Source: Clostridium sp. UBA6758
GTDB lineage: Bacteria > Bacillota > Clostridia > Clostridiales > Clostridiaceae
Assembly: GCA_002453475.1 (NCBI GenBank)
Contig: DKGY01000024.1
Coordinates: forward strand, 50,343 to 57,050
Length of the DNA stretch: 6,708 nt
Direction: 5' to 3'
The first letter of the stretch is position 1; every line of letters starts with the position of its first letter. Shown one piece after another: positions 1-6,528 of this stretch. A program made the translations under genes and the position numbers. Under the pieces are notes generated by a model. The model saw only the letters and a program-made list of their open reading frames with translations. It made no database searches and was not told where the DNA came from.

Positions 1-110
1 AAAGAAATGCTATGGTAGAAAGTGAAGAGTATGGTGAAGAAGGTACTATTCTTGTAGTTCAAGGTGATGATGAAGTCTACAATAAAAGTTTTAAATATAT
101 TTTAAAGTAG
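1..110 (+). CDS. 3' end of an unrecognised protein-coding gene (partial)
   Basis: Only the last 35 codons are present, in the frame starting at base 3 and ending with TAG at 108-110. The other two + frames hit stops early, and codon choice here is typical of a low-GC Firmicute. The visible tail is acidic (VESEEYGEEG, then a hydrophobic TILVVQ strand, GDDEVYN and a basic KSFKYILK end). I do not recognise a family from it. It runs in the same direction as the HEAT-repeat gene 79 bases downstream and could share a transcript with it. No terminator is obvious between them. Confidence 0.6.
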   Translation, partial: RNAMVESEEYGEEGTILVVQGDDEVYNKSFKYILK

Positions 111-189
111 CAACTAAAGGATAATTAGACTGTTAGGGTATAAATTAAAAAATTAAAGCAATAGATGAAGGGGAGAGTAGGGGGATAAT

Positions 190-858
190 TTGAGCACAGG
201 ATTAATAAAATATGATTGGAACTTCATTGAAAACTACAGTGATGAAGAAATCAGCTATTTTCTAAGTTTAGAAGGAAAATCTATAGAAGCTATATGTAAA
301 ATTAGAAACTTAGATAGAGCTACAGTTCAAAAACATCTTATAAACTGCAAAATTAAATATAGGTTTTTAGTTAAAAGTGAATCACCATCAGATTTGTTTA
401 AATCTTTAATCTTAGCAGCTAAGGAAGAAAGAATTTTAGTTTTAAATAGTTTAGATAGAGTTAACAAAGAAAAGTTAATTCATTTTCTAGTTAAAAATTA
501 TATGGAGCTAGGACTTAAGGAGAAGGAAGCTGCCATATGGATTATGGGTGAACTTAGAAGTAATGTCACTGTAGATATACTTATAAAGGCAACGGTTAAT
601 AACCATGTAAATATTAGAAGAATGGCAATTTCAGCTCTTGGAAAAATAGGTGATCCAAGAGCTGAGAGAGCTCTTATTAGAGCTTTGGAGGATAAAAATC
701 CTCAAGTCATAAGTTATGCAGTTAAATCCCTACAGAAGGTAAGAACTGGAGAAGCAGATGATAAAATAAGAGCTTTATTTAATAGCACGGATAAGGAGTA
801 TATTAAAAAGGCTTGTGAGAGTTATATTAAGCAAATAAATATTACAGAGGGGGCTTAA
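190..858 (+). CDS. HTH-like/HEAT-repeat protein, function unknown
   Basis: This encodes 222 residues with two visible parts. Residues about 30-57 (KSIEAICKIRNLDRATVQKH) read like a helix-turn-helix of the kind that decides whether to bind DNA or RNA. Residues about 108-200 form three HEAT-like (PBS-lyase type) helical repeats, clearest at 138-168, with the recurring pattern of a helix, the turn IGDPRAERALIRAL, and the next helix. HEAT repeats are protein-protein scaffolds, so the protein may be an adaptor or regulator; a specific role cannot be read from the sequence. There is no signal peptide or membrane segment, so it should be cytosolic. The start is TTG, chosen because a strong purine-rich SD (GGGGAGAGTAGGGGG, ending at 184) sits five bases upstream and no ATG is nearby. 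Its stop is two bases before the yigZ start, so the two genes are almost certainly co-transcribed and perhaps translationally coupled. Confidence 0.85.
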   Translation: MSTGLIKYDWNFIENYSDEEISYFLSLEGKSIEAICKIRNLDRATVQKHLINCKIKYRFLVKSESPSDLFKSLILAAKEERILVLNSLDRVNKEKLIHFLVKNYMELGLKEKEAAIWIMGELRSNVTVDILIKATVNNHVNIRRMAISALGKIGDPRAERALIRALEDKNPQVISYAVKSLQKVRTGEADDKIRALFNSTDKEYIKKACESYIKQINITEGA

Positions 859-860
859 TA

Positions 861-1514
861 ATGAGTTATTTTACAGTGAAAGGAAGTGCTACTTCAGAAT
901 TTCAAGAAAAGAAATCTACCTTTATAGGATATATAAAGAGAGTAAATACTGAGGAAGAAGCAAAGAACTTTGTAAATGAAATAAAGAGTATGCATAAAGA
1001 GGCAACCCATAATGTTTACGCCTATATAGTTGGAGAAAATAAAGGCATACAAAGATACAGTGATGACGGCGAACCCCAAGGAACAGCAGGTATTCCAGTT
1101 TTAGAAGTTATAAAGAAAAATGATTTAACAGATGTAGCAGTGGTAGTTACTCGTTACTTTGGTGGTATCCTTTTAGGGGGAGGCGGACTAATAAGAGCTT
1201 ACTCTAAAGGAGCTTCTTCAGCAATTGAGGAAGCTGGTATTGTAGAAAAAGTAAAGGGATTAAAATTAAGATTCACTTTAGAATATGACTTAATAGGAAA
1301 AATACAATATCTATGTGGCACAAAGAATTGGTATATTGAAGATACTACATACACAGATAAAGTAGAATTATCTCTGTTTTCAGAAAGTGAAAACAAGGAA
1401 ACAATAATCGCAGCTTTTGTAGAGGCTACTAACGGAAAAGTAACTATTTGCGAAGAGGATGAAGAATATTTATTTAAAGAAGAACATAGATATTATAGAG
1501 CTATTGAAGAGTAA
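861..1514 (+). CDS. yigZ: YigZ/IMPACT (UPF0029) family protein
   Basis: This encodes 217 residues, the usual length for bacterial YigZ. The N-terminal UPF0029/IMPACT domain (about residues 15-125) shows family marks in order: EKKSTFIGY near residue 16, HNVYAY at 50-55, SDDGEPQGTAG at 67-77 and the signature RYFGGILLGGGGLIRAY around 98-114. The C-terminal part (about 135-205) matches the small ferredoxin-like DUF1949 domain in position. Eukaryotic IMPACT proteins modulate the translation-control kinase GCN2. The bacterial function is not well established; nucleic-acid or ribosome-linked roles have been suggested. The protein is soluble and cytosolic. The ATG at 861 is preceded by GAGGGGG at 847-853, inside the end of the HEAT-repeat gene. 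The stop at 1512-1514 is followed directly by the promoter of the yebC-like gene. Confidence 0.93.
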   Translation: MSYFTVKGSATSEFQEKKSTFIGYIKRVNTEEEAKNFVNEIKSMHKEATHNVYAYIVGENKGIQRYSDDGEPQGTAGIPVLEVIKKNDLTDVAVVVTRYFGGILLGGGGLIRAYSKGASSAIEEAGIVEKVKGLKLRFTLEYDLIGKIQYLCGTKNWYIEDTTYTDKVELSLFSESENKETIIAAFVEATNGKVTICEEDEEYLFKEEHRYYRAIEE

Positions 1515-1522
1515 CTTGAAAT

Positions 1523-1552
1523 TTGAAATTATTAGACATATTATGTTATAAT
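1523..1552 (+). promoter_or_regulatory. Extended -10 housekeeping promoter for the yebC-like gene
   Basis: TTGAAA at 1523-1528 serves as a -35 element. It is 18 bp from a perfect TATAAT at 1547-1552, which also carries the extended -10 dinucleotide TG at 1544-1545. This is a vegetative sigma-A promoter by every visible criterion. Transcription would begin near 1559, giving a leader of about 50 nt that contains the SD. It lies in the 93-bp gap after yigZ, so yebC can be expressed apart from the upstream pair. Confidence 0.75.
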
Positions 1553-1607
1553 AGGTACATTGATTTTAAAGTTAATAATTATATAGATAGTACAGGAGGA
1601 ATTTAAT

Positions 1608-2348
1608 ATGTCAGGACATTCAAAGTGGCATAATATCCAAGCTAAAAAGGGTAAGGCAGATGCTAAAAGAGGTAAAATATTTACTAAAATAGGTAAGGAA
1701 ATAGTTGTTGCAGCTAAAAATGGTGGATCTAATCCAGAGACAAATGCGAAGCTTAGAGACGTTATAGCAAAAGCAAAAGCAGCCAATATGCCTAACGATA
1801 CAATCACTAGAGCAATTAAAAAAGCTGCAGGAGAGTTAAGTGCAGTAAACTATGAAACTATAATCTATGAAGGATACGGACCAGAAGGAATAGCAGTTAT
1901 AGTTGAGTGTCTTACTGAGAATAAAAATAGAACAGCAGGAAATGTAAGATATGCATTCTCTAAACAAGGTGGAAATATGGGAACAGTTGGATGTGTAGGC
2001 TTCATGTTCCAAAGTAAAGGAGAAATCATAATAGAAAAAATTGAGTCAGTAGATGAAGATGAATTAATGATGATGGCTTTAGATGCAGGTGCTGAGGACT
2101 TTGTAGCTGAAGATGAAGTATTTGTAGTAACTACAACTCCGGAAGACTTTGGTACAGTAAGAGAAGCTTTAGAATCTAACGGAATAGAGTTTTTAGAAGC
2201 AGATGTTAAAATGATTCCAGACACATACACTGAAATCAATGAAGAAGTTGCAACTAAATTCCAAAAGATGTTAGATGTTCTAGAAGATGATGATGATGTT
2301 CAAAATGTGTACCACAATGCTGAATTCCCAGAAGGATGGGAAGGTTAA
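1608..2348 (+). CDS. yebC: YebC/PmpR/TACO1 family protein
   Basis: This encodes 246 residues, the normal full length. The N terminus [21 protein letters not shown] is the family hallmark, followed by [11 protein letters not shown] and the [21 protein letters not shown] segment. The middle and C-terminal domains are acidic, with a run [19 protein letters not shown] at the end as in other members. The protein is cytosolic. Members have been described as transcriptional regulators (PmpR in Pseudomonas) and, for mitochondrial TACO1 and some bacterial relatives, as translation factors that help ribosomes through difficult sequences such as proline runs. Which role applies here cannot be told from sequence. 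The start is secure: AGGAGG at 1594-1599 lies eight bases before ATG. It is the last gene of the left + strand group and has its own promoter. Confidence 0.96.
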   Translation: MSGHSKWHNIQAKKGKADAKRGKIFTKIGKEIVVAAKNGGSNPETNAKLRDVIAKAKAANMPNDTITRAIKKAAGELSAVNYETIIYEGYGPEGIAVIVECLTENKNRTAGNVRYAFSKQGGNMGTVGCVGFMFQSKGEIIIEKIESVDEDELMMMALDAGAEDFVAEDEVFVVTTTPEDFGTVREALESNGIEFLEADVKMIPDTYTEINEEVATKFQKMLDVLEDDDDVQNVYHNAEFPEGWEG

Positions 2349-2462
2349 TAGATTTAAATCCAGTAATATCATGGCGGTGTGAAATAGTGGGTTAGAATAT
2401 TAGTATAAACCTATGGGAGTACCATATTTAAAATGAAAAAAGCTACGTATATGTTAAAATGT

Positions 2463-2505
2463 ACCCTATATAGTAGACACTTTAAAAAAGTTTATTATAT
2501 AGGGT
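2463..2505. terminator. Long hairpin between convergent genes, candidate bidirectional terminator
   Basis: ACCCTATATA at 2463-2472 pairs perfectly with TATATAGGGT at 2496-2505. The stem continues with three more pairs (one G-U). After a small internal loop, ACTTT at 2479-2483 pairs with AAAGT at 2487-2491 around an AAA loop. The hairpin sits between the ends of yebC (+) and the spoVAF-like gene (-), where a shared terminator is expected. The T tract after the stem is poor on both strands (GTTATTAT on +, ATTTTAA on -), so classic intrinsic termination is not certain. Confidence 0.5.
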
Positions 2506-2524
2506 GTTATTATGCATAATACAA

Positions 2525-3967
2525 TTAATCTTTTTCTTTTTCATTTCTTTTTAACTGAGGAATCGGCCTTCTAAATAAGATGTTCATAAGGGCATTTCCA
2601 TCAAAAGGTATTAGGGGCCAGGTGTATTTCTTTTCATTTTCGAAACTATTAGTAGAATAAAGGAGCCAGAATATAACTACCATCGCTCCAATGAAGCCAT
2701 AGATTCCAAATAGTCCAGTTAATATTAGCAATATAAGTCTGAGGAGCCTTATTGTCATTGAGAACTCAACACTTGGTGTTGCGAAGGTTCCTATTCCAAC
2801 CAAAGCTCCATATAAAACTGTTTCCGGTACAACCCACCCAACCTTTACAGCAAAGTCACCCAAAAGCAAACCACCTACTATGCCAAGAGAAGTAGATAAT
2901 GTATTAGGTGTATGTATAGAAGACACTCTTAGCAAATCCAAACCGAATTCAATTATAATAAACTGAATGAATAATGGAATAGCAGCTTCTTCTTTTGGCC
3001 CTAAAAATTGAAGATACTCCGGCATCAAATCAATGTTGTATACAAGGAGTAGCCATAATGGAAGCAATATAAAGGCTGATAACATTCCTAAAAAACGGAC
3101 CCATCTTACATAGGTCCCTATAATAGGTGTCTGATAATAATCCTCAGCATGCTGAGTGAAATGAAACAATGTGACCGGAAGGATCATTACGCTTGGGGAA
3201 GTATCTACTATAATAGCTATATGTCCTTCCAACAAGTGTGCAGCTACAACGTCAGGCCTTTCAGAAAATCTTGCCTGCGGAAAAGGATTATACCATTTTT
3301 TCTTTAAAAGAAGCTCCTCTAAGGTTTTTTCCGCCATAACTAAGGAAGCAATATCAATTTTTTCAAGCCTGCCTTTTATTTCATCTAGCAGTGCCTTATC
3401 TGCAAGATCTTCTATGTAACCTATTACTACATCAGTTCTGGACCTTTTCCCAACATTAGTAATTTCGAATACAAGCTTTGGATCTCTTACTCTTCTTCGT
3501 ATGAGAGCTGTATTAAAAATGATAGTCTCCACAAGACCATCTCTTGAACCTCTAGTTACCTTCTCAAGATCCGGCTCTTGGGGACCTCTTACAGGGTATT
3601 CCCTTGCATCAATTATTATGCCGGTGTCTTCACCATCAATTATTAAACCAAGTGCTCCAGAAAGTACAGGTGTCTCAAGAGCATCAATATTATTGAAGGT
3701 TTCTACCTCAATATAAGGAATTCTACTTTTGAGAAGGTCAATAATTGGATTTGTTCCAAGCTGTTCTTCACTAGTAAATTGCAGCTCTGCCATTACCCTT
3801 ACCATTATATCGTCTTTCGCAAATCCATCAATAAATACAAGAAAAGCTTCTTTTCCTGCTACTCTAAATTCTCTACCTATAATATCAAAACTCTTTTCTA
3901 GGGGAAGAATTTTTTGTATATACTTTTTATTTTCCGTAATATTATTTGATAGCTTCATACTTTTCAC
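2525..3967 (-). CDS. spoVAF: SpoVAF-like spore germination protein (GerA A-subunit family)
   Basis: This encodes 480 residues, within the usual range. The soluble N-terminal part (1 to about 240) carries the family motif YPVRGPQEPDLEKVTRGSRDG at about 124-144 and WYNPFPQARFSERPD at 225-239. About five or six hydrophobic segments follow, near 250-270, 290-311, 330-348, 360-385, 386-408 and 409-438. The stretches HTPNTLSTSLGIVGG (352-366) and GIGTFATPSVEF (391-402) look closer to SpoVAF than to GerAA or GerKA; I judged this from memory, not by alignment. Members sit in the spore inner membrane and act in ion release during germination. No B or C subunit gene lies beside it. Reading starts at GTG (3967), but AGGATG is almost against that codon, so the ATG at 3958 (477 residues) is at least as likely. 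Expression is expected in the forespore. Confidence 0.9.
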   Translation of the reverse strand: MKSMKLSNNITENKKYIQKILPLEKSFDIIGREFRVAGKEAFLVFIDGFAKDDIMVRVMAELQFTSEEQLGTNPIIDLLKSRIPYIEVETFNNIDALETPVLSGALGLIIDGEDTGIIIDAREYPVRGPQEPDLEKVTRGSRDGLVETIIFNTALIRRRVRDPKLVFEITNVGKRSRTDVVIGYIEDLADKALLDEIKGRLEKIDIASLVMAEKTLEELLLKKKWYNPFPQARFSERPDVVAAHLLEGHIAIIVDTSPSVMILPVTLFHFTQHAEDYYQTPIIGTYVRWVRFLGMLSAFILLPLWLLLVYNIDLMPEYLQFLGPKEEAAIPLFIQFIIIEFGLDLLRVSSIHTPNTLSTSLGIVGGLLLGDFAVKVGWVVPETVLYGALVGIGTFATPSVEFSMTIRLLRLILLILTGLFGIYGFIGAMVVIFWLLYSTNSFENEKKYTWPLIPFDGNALMNILFRRPIPQLKRNEKEKD

Positions 3968-3998
3968 TCATCCTATTTTTATATTTCATTAATTTATG

Positions 3999-4029
3999 TT
4001 ATATTCCCCAAGACGTTACCTTTCTATTC
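3999..4029 (-). promoter_or_regulatory. Candidate sigma F/G-type forespore promoter for the spoVAF-like gene
   Basis: Read on the - strand, GAATA (complement of 4025-4029) is followed after 16 bases by GGGAATATAA (complement of 3999-4008). GAATA resembles the sigma G/F -35 region. The -10 part fits nine of ten positions of the sigma F pattern GGnnAnAHTR. It lies about 32 bases upstream of the gene start, a sensible distance for a short leader. Because AT-rich DNA yields such matches by chance, this rests partly on the expectation that a SpoVAF relative is made in the forespore. Confidence 0.35.
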
Positions 4030-4057
4030 TAGATATTATTTTAATATATATAGTTTT

Positions 4058-4378
4058 GACAATGACGAGTACATTTTGATGGGGCATTCCATTTTAGGGG
4101 TTTACGGTCTTGAATATGTGAATCATTACGAAAATGAGGTCAGTGCATTTGTTGGAATTGATAGTAGTGTTCCATCGTAAGCTGATGATGAGGATGAACT
4201 TCCGATGGAAAGTATGAAGCTACTTAAAAATCTAGGCTTCTATAGAATGATAATGAAAGTATCACCTGATGGACTTGTAGCACCAGAAGTTGATGGTAAT
4301 ACAAGGGAGCAAATTAGAATCATTTCATGCTCCATTAAAGAAAGGAGAAGTACAGAAGAAGAATCCACAGCAGTATAG
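4058..4378 (+). pseudogene. Alpha/beta hydrolase remnant, truncated and interrupted
   Basis: One frame reads DNDEYILMGHSILGVYGLEY, then VNHYENEVSAFVGIDSSVPS, a stop (TAA 4178-4180), and ADDEDELPMESMKLLKNLGF onward to TAG at 4376-4378. GHSILG is the GxSxxG nucleophile elbow of alpha/beta hydrolases; the serine is at 4088-4090. The following helix, the VGIDSSVP strand and the LLKNLGFYRM cap segment fit the same fold. The upstream strands and oxyanion region are missing, as is the C-terminal part with the catalytic histidine. The stop falls where a glutamine (CAA) would fit, suggesting a C-to-T change. Family resemblance fades after about 4325 (QIRIIS), where the tail becomes a charged, unrelated-looking stretch. 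No start codon with an SD precedes it. It is best read as an internal piece of a lost gene, ending two bases before the pssA stop on the other strand. Confidence 0.75.
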
Positions 4379-4379
4379 G

Positions 4380-4904
4380 TTATATTTTTTTAAATTTTAA
4401 TTCTGAGACCATAAGATAAGTAAGAATTACCAATAAAGTAATTGATGAAAGTATAGAAAAAATACTATTACTAGGTGTGGCTAATGAAAATAATGCAATA
4501 ATAGAACCTGCAACTGTTATGGGCATTCCAGTAAAGATACCATCAAATTGGATTGCGTTATATTTCGCCAATCTATAAGAATCACTGATAATATATGACA
4601 ATAGAAAACAAGCTCCAATGACTTCCATATAATCTAAATCAAGAAAGTTATACTTGAAAAATATTAAAAAAGCTGGTGCAACTCCGAAGGAAATCAGATC
4701 AGATAAGGAATCTAACTGCTTTCCTAAATCACTAGATACATTTAAAAATCTGGCAATTCTACCATCGTATCTATCTATTAAAGCTGCAATAAGTATGAAT
4801 ATGGCAGACAAAAAGTAATTTTCCTTAAAAGTTTCAAGTATTGAAAGAACTCCTAGTGATAGATTAGTAAATGTAAGTAAATTTGGTATAGATGTTTTTA
4901 TCAT
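4380..4904 (-). CDS. pssA: CDP-alcohol phosphatidyltransferase, PssA-like
   Basis: This encodes 174 residues forming an integral membrane enzyme. The family signature D-x2-DG-x2-AR-x8-G-x3-D-x3-D is complete: D44, D47, G48, A51, R52, G61, D65 and D69. These aspartates bind the metal ions and CDP. The N terminus MIKTSIPNLLTFTNLSLG and the later RLAKYN and FTGMPITVAG stretches fit CDP-diacylglycerol-serine O-phosphatidyltransferase, which makes phosphatidylserine at the membrane; another alcohol acceptor cannot be excluded. About five or six hydrophobic helices follow the usual plan. The frame is open to an ATG at 4961, but I chose 4904 because AGGAG lies seven bases before that ATG and family members begin with this sequence, whereas 4961 has no SD. 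A truncated VTT-family gene lies 49 bases upstream on the same strand. Its own promoter is unclear; a TATAAT (complement of 4966-4971) lacks a good -35. Confidence 0.88.
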   Translation of the reverse strand: MIKTSIPNLLTFTNLSLGVLSILETFKENYFLSAIFILIAALIDRYDGRIARFLNVSSDLGKQLDSLSDLISFGVAPAFLIFFKYNFLDLDYMEVIGACFLLSYIISDSYRLAKYNAIQFDGIFTGMPITVAGSIIALFSLATPSNSIFSILSSITLLVILTYLMVSELKFKKI

Positions 4905-4953
4905 AGACTCACTCCTCATTAGCTGAATCGAATTAATCAATTTTACAAGATTT

Positions 4954-5316
4954 TTAAACATTTTTATTATATGAAAAATTAGAAAACTTAATTATAAGCT
5001 TATCTTTGTAACGTATTCCCCAAATAAATGACACTAGGGATATTACCGATACTATTATTGTTGATATATAATTGCCATAATGAAGATTTGATCCAATACT
5101 TACAGATGCTAAAAGCCAAGGAAATCTACTAATGAGTAAAATTCCAAAAAACTTTAAGGGATTTATAGGTGTTAATCCTGCAACATATATTAGAAAATCT
5201 TTAGGTAGTCCAGGAACTAGAAAAATAATGAATAAAATAGCAGAAAATTTTTTACTATCCATAATATCCGCCATCCATTGAGAATTTTTCTTGTTTATTA
5301 GCTTTTTTGAGTACAA
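4954..5316 (-). pseudogene. C-terminal fragment of a VTT/DedA (TVP38/TMEM64) membrane protein
   Basis: About 116-120 codons remain of a family whose members usually have around 200-230 residues. The surviving part holds the diagnostic segment FIIFLVPGLPKDFLIYVAGL, then TPINPLKFFG, the ISRFPW turn and SIGSNLHYG, followed by the last hydrophobic helix and a basic tail. VTT/DedA proteins are membrane transporters or scramblases of lipids and lipid carriers. The N-terminal membrane segments are absent. The open frame begins at a TTG (5316) with no SD, just after a stop, and family-like sequence (KKLINKKNSQWM) starts within four codons of it. The break therefore lies at about 5300-5316, exactly where the kinase remnant on the other strand begins. 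The remnant precedes pssA on the same strand, so the two may once have formed a lipid-related operon. Translation from an internal ATG is possible but would give less than half a protein. Confidence 0.8.
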
Positions 5317-6205
5317 GTATTATTATATTGCAAGCTTTTTGGGTATTGCGATTTCTTTTTTTTGTTTCATAACAATTATATTATTTTTCATAAAAAGAAA
5401 AACAACGTATATTGGAATGCTTAAGAGTGAAATAAAAATATTAGAAGGTGGGAATTTAACTCACGAAATTACTATTAATGGAGATGATGAGCTTTCTTCT
5501 TTGGCTCAAGGCATTAATGAGATGAGAAAATCATTTATAGGAAGATTGGAAAGTGAAGATAAAGCAAGGTTAGCAAATAGTGAACTGATTACAGCAATGT
5601 CACATGATTTAAGAACACCTCTCACAGTACTAGTAGGATATTTAGACATTATAAAATACAACAAATATAAGACAGATGAAAATTTGAGACAGTATATTCA
5701 TAATAGTAGAGAAAAAGCATATTAAATTAAATATCTTTCTGATAAATTATTTGAATACTTTATGGTGTTTAATACTAATGATGATGATTTAGAATTAGAG
5801 ACCTTTGATGGGAATGAACTTTTAGATCAACTACTGGAAGAACAAATTTTTATATTGGAAGATAACGGGTTTAGTTTTCAAATTAATTCTTGCAACATGC
5901 CTTTCCTTATAGAGGTAAATTTAATTTCTATACACAGAGTCTTTGATAATCTTTTCTCTAATATCACGAAATATGCGGATAAATCCAAGCTAGTTAAAGT
6001 TAAATGCTATATTGAAAACCAATTGTTATTTATTTATGTTGAGAACCAAATAAATAATAATTTGAAATCAGTAAGTAGCACAGGAATCGGTATGAAAACA
6101 TGCGAAAAAATTATCGAAAGGCATAAGGGGAAAATTGTTATTAAAAAAACGGAAAATACTTTTTCTGTCCAGATTAGCTTAGATATAAAATTAAGTAATC
6201 ATTAA
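5291..6205 (+). pseudogene. Sensor histidine kinase, truncated at the N terminus and broken by a nonsense codon
   Basis: A single frame runs through both halves. In order it shows one membrane helix (about residues 11-34 counted from 5291), a HAMP linker (LKSEIKILEGGNLTHEI to NEMRKSF), and the H-box SHDLRTPLTVLVGY with the phosphorylated histidine at 5603-5605. Then come a dimerisation helix, the N-box FDNLFSNITKYAD, and an ATP-lid region STGIGMKTCEKIIERHKGK. The first membrane helix and the extracellular sensor are missing. A TAA at 5723-5725 interrupts the frame between EKAY and IKYLSDKLFEYF; relatives have glutamine there, so CAA to TAA is likely. The stop separates the H-box from the catalytic domain, so neither piece should work alone. 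The catalytic domain resembles VanS-like kinases of clostridial antibiotic or lantibiotic response systems. No response regulator gene is in the window. Confidence 0.88.
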
Positions 6206-6247
6206 ATAAAATTAAGCTAATAAAAAATAAAGAGAAGGGACTTTTAA

Positions 6248-6499
6248 AATGCACCCCTTGTCAAAGACACAATAAAGAAATGGGTTAAGCAGTACTTAAA
6301 AGATGGTTTCTATGTCTGGACATAGATTGTCCTAAGTTATGTTTCTTTAATTCAGCTTGGAATTTTACTTAGAATATATAATAAAACAATAAATAACATT
6401 AGGATGCAATATAGTGAAGGAAATTACTTTATCTATCTTAAGTTAATAATACCACTTTTGGCTATTTTACACATGAAAATATTTGTAAGAAATATGTAA
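6248..6499 (+). pseudogene. Possible broken small membrane protein gene
   Basis: One frame reads APLVKDTIKKWVKQYLKDGF, then YVWT, a TAG at 6323-6325, and continues for 57 codons to TAA at 6497-6499. The second part begins IVLSYVSLIQLGILLRIYN, a likely membrane helix. It continues through a charged loop with TINNIRMQYSEGNYFIY into a second hydrophobic stretch (LKLIIPLLAILHM) and a basic end. Codon choice looks like real coding sequence for this genome, and the two halves would make one sensible protein if the TAG were a sense codon. There is no good SD or start codon in frame, and I recognise no family. The last five codons overlap the GTAA repeat array. It may equally be a chance open frame in AT-rich spacer DNA. 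Confidence 0.3.
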
Positions 6500-6528
6500 T
6501 AAATATGTAAGAAAAGAGTAATAAACTA
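6481..6528 (+). repeat. Four GTAA boxes at exact 11-bp spacing, likely response-regulator site
   Basis: GTAA occurs at 6485, 6496, 6507 and 6518, each 11 bp after the last. The units alternate: GTAAGAAATAT, GTAATAAATAT, GTAAGAAAAGA, GTAATAAACTA, so they can also be read as two 22-bp direct repeats. Direct half-sites repeating once per helical turn, placed against the -35 position, are characteristic of OmpR/PhoB-family activators, which bind as head-to-tail dimers. The last box ends at the expected -35 location of the promoter at 6541-6549, as for activators that touch RNA polymerase directly. The cognate regulator is not in the window. Confidence 0.65.

Noticed and set aside
116..144. Promoter before the HEAT-repeat gene using TATAAA at 139-144
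   Set aside because: No acceptable -35 lies 16-18 bases upstream. In such AT-rich DNA a lone TATAAA is not evidence.
894..1079. Open frame on the - strand inside yigZ
   Set aside because: It lies wholly opposite a conserved gene, has no SD and matches no family. The same holds for the - strand frames at 1199-1396, 1541-1807 and 1865-2239.
3171..3992. Three + strand frames opposite the spoVAF-like gene
   Set aside because: They are mirror frames of a long conserved gene, are serine and isoleucine rich in the way antisense frames are, and have no SD.
4326..4397. Alternative frame at the end of the hydrolase remnant reading APLKKGEVQKKNPQQYR
   Set aside because: It is short, has no start or SD and runs into pssA. 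I could not tie it to a family, so I left it as possible debris.
4905..4961. Longer start for PssA at 4961, adding 19 residues
   Set aside because: There is no SD before 4961, the added residues do not fit the family, and AGGAG sits correctly before the ATG at 4904.
6185..6216. Direct repeat ATAAAATTAAG at 6185-6195 and 6206-6216 around the kinase stop
   Set aside because: It is only 11 bp of A/T-rich sequence; too simple to call a target-site duplication or attachment site.
4178..6325. Stop codon reassignment or programmed readthrough, since three frames each carry one internal TAA or TAG
   Set aside because: The intact genes in the window end with ordinary TAA or TAG stops. The interrupted frames also lack ends or start sites, so plain gene decay explains them better.
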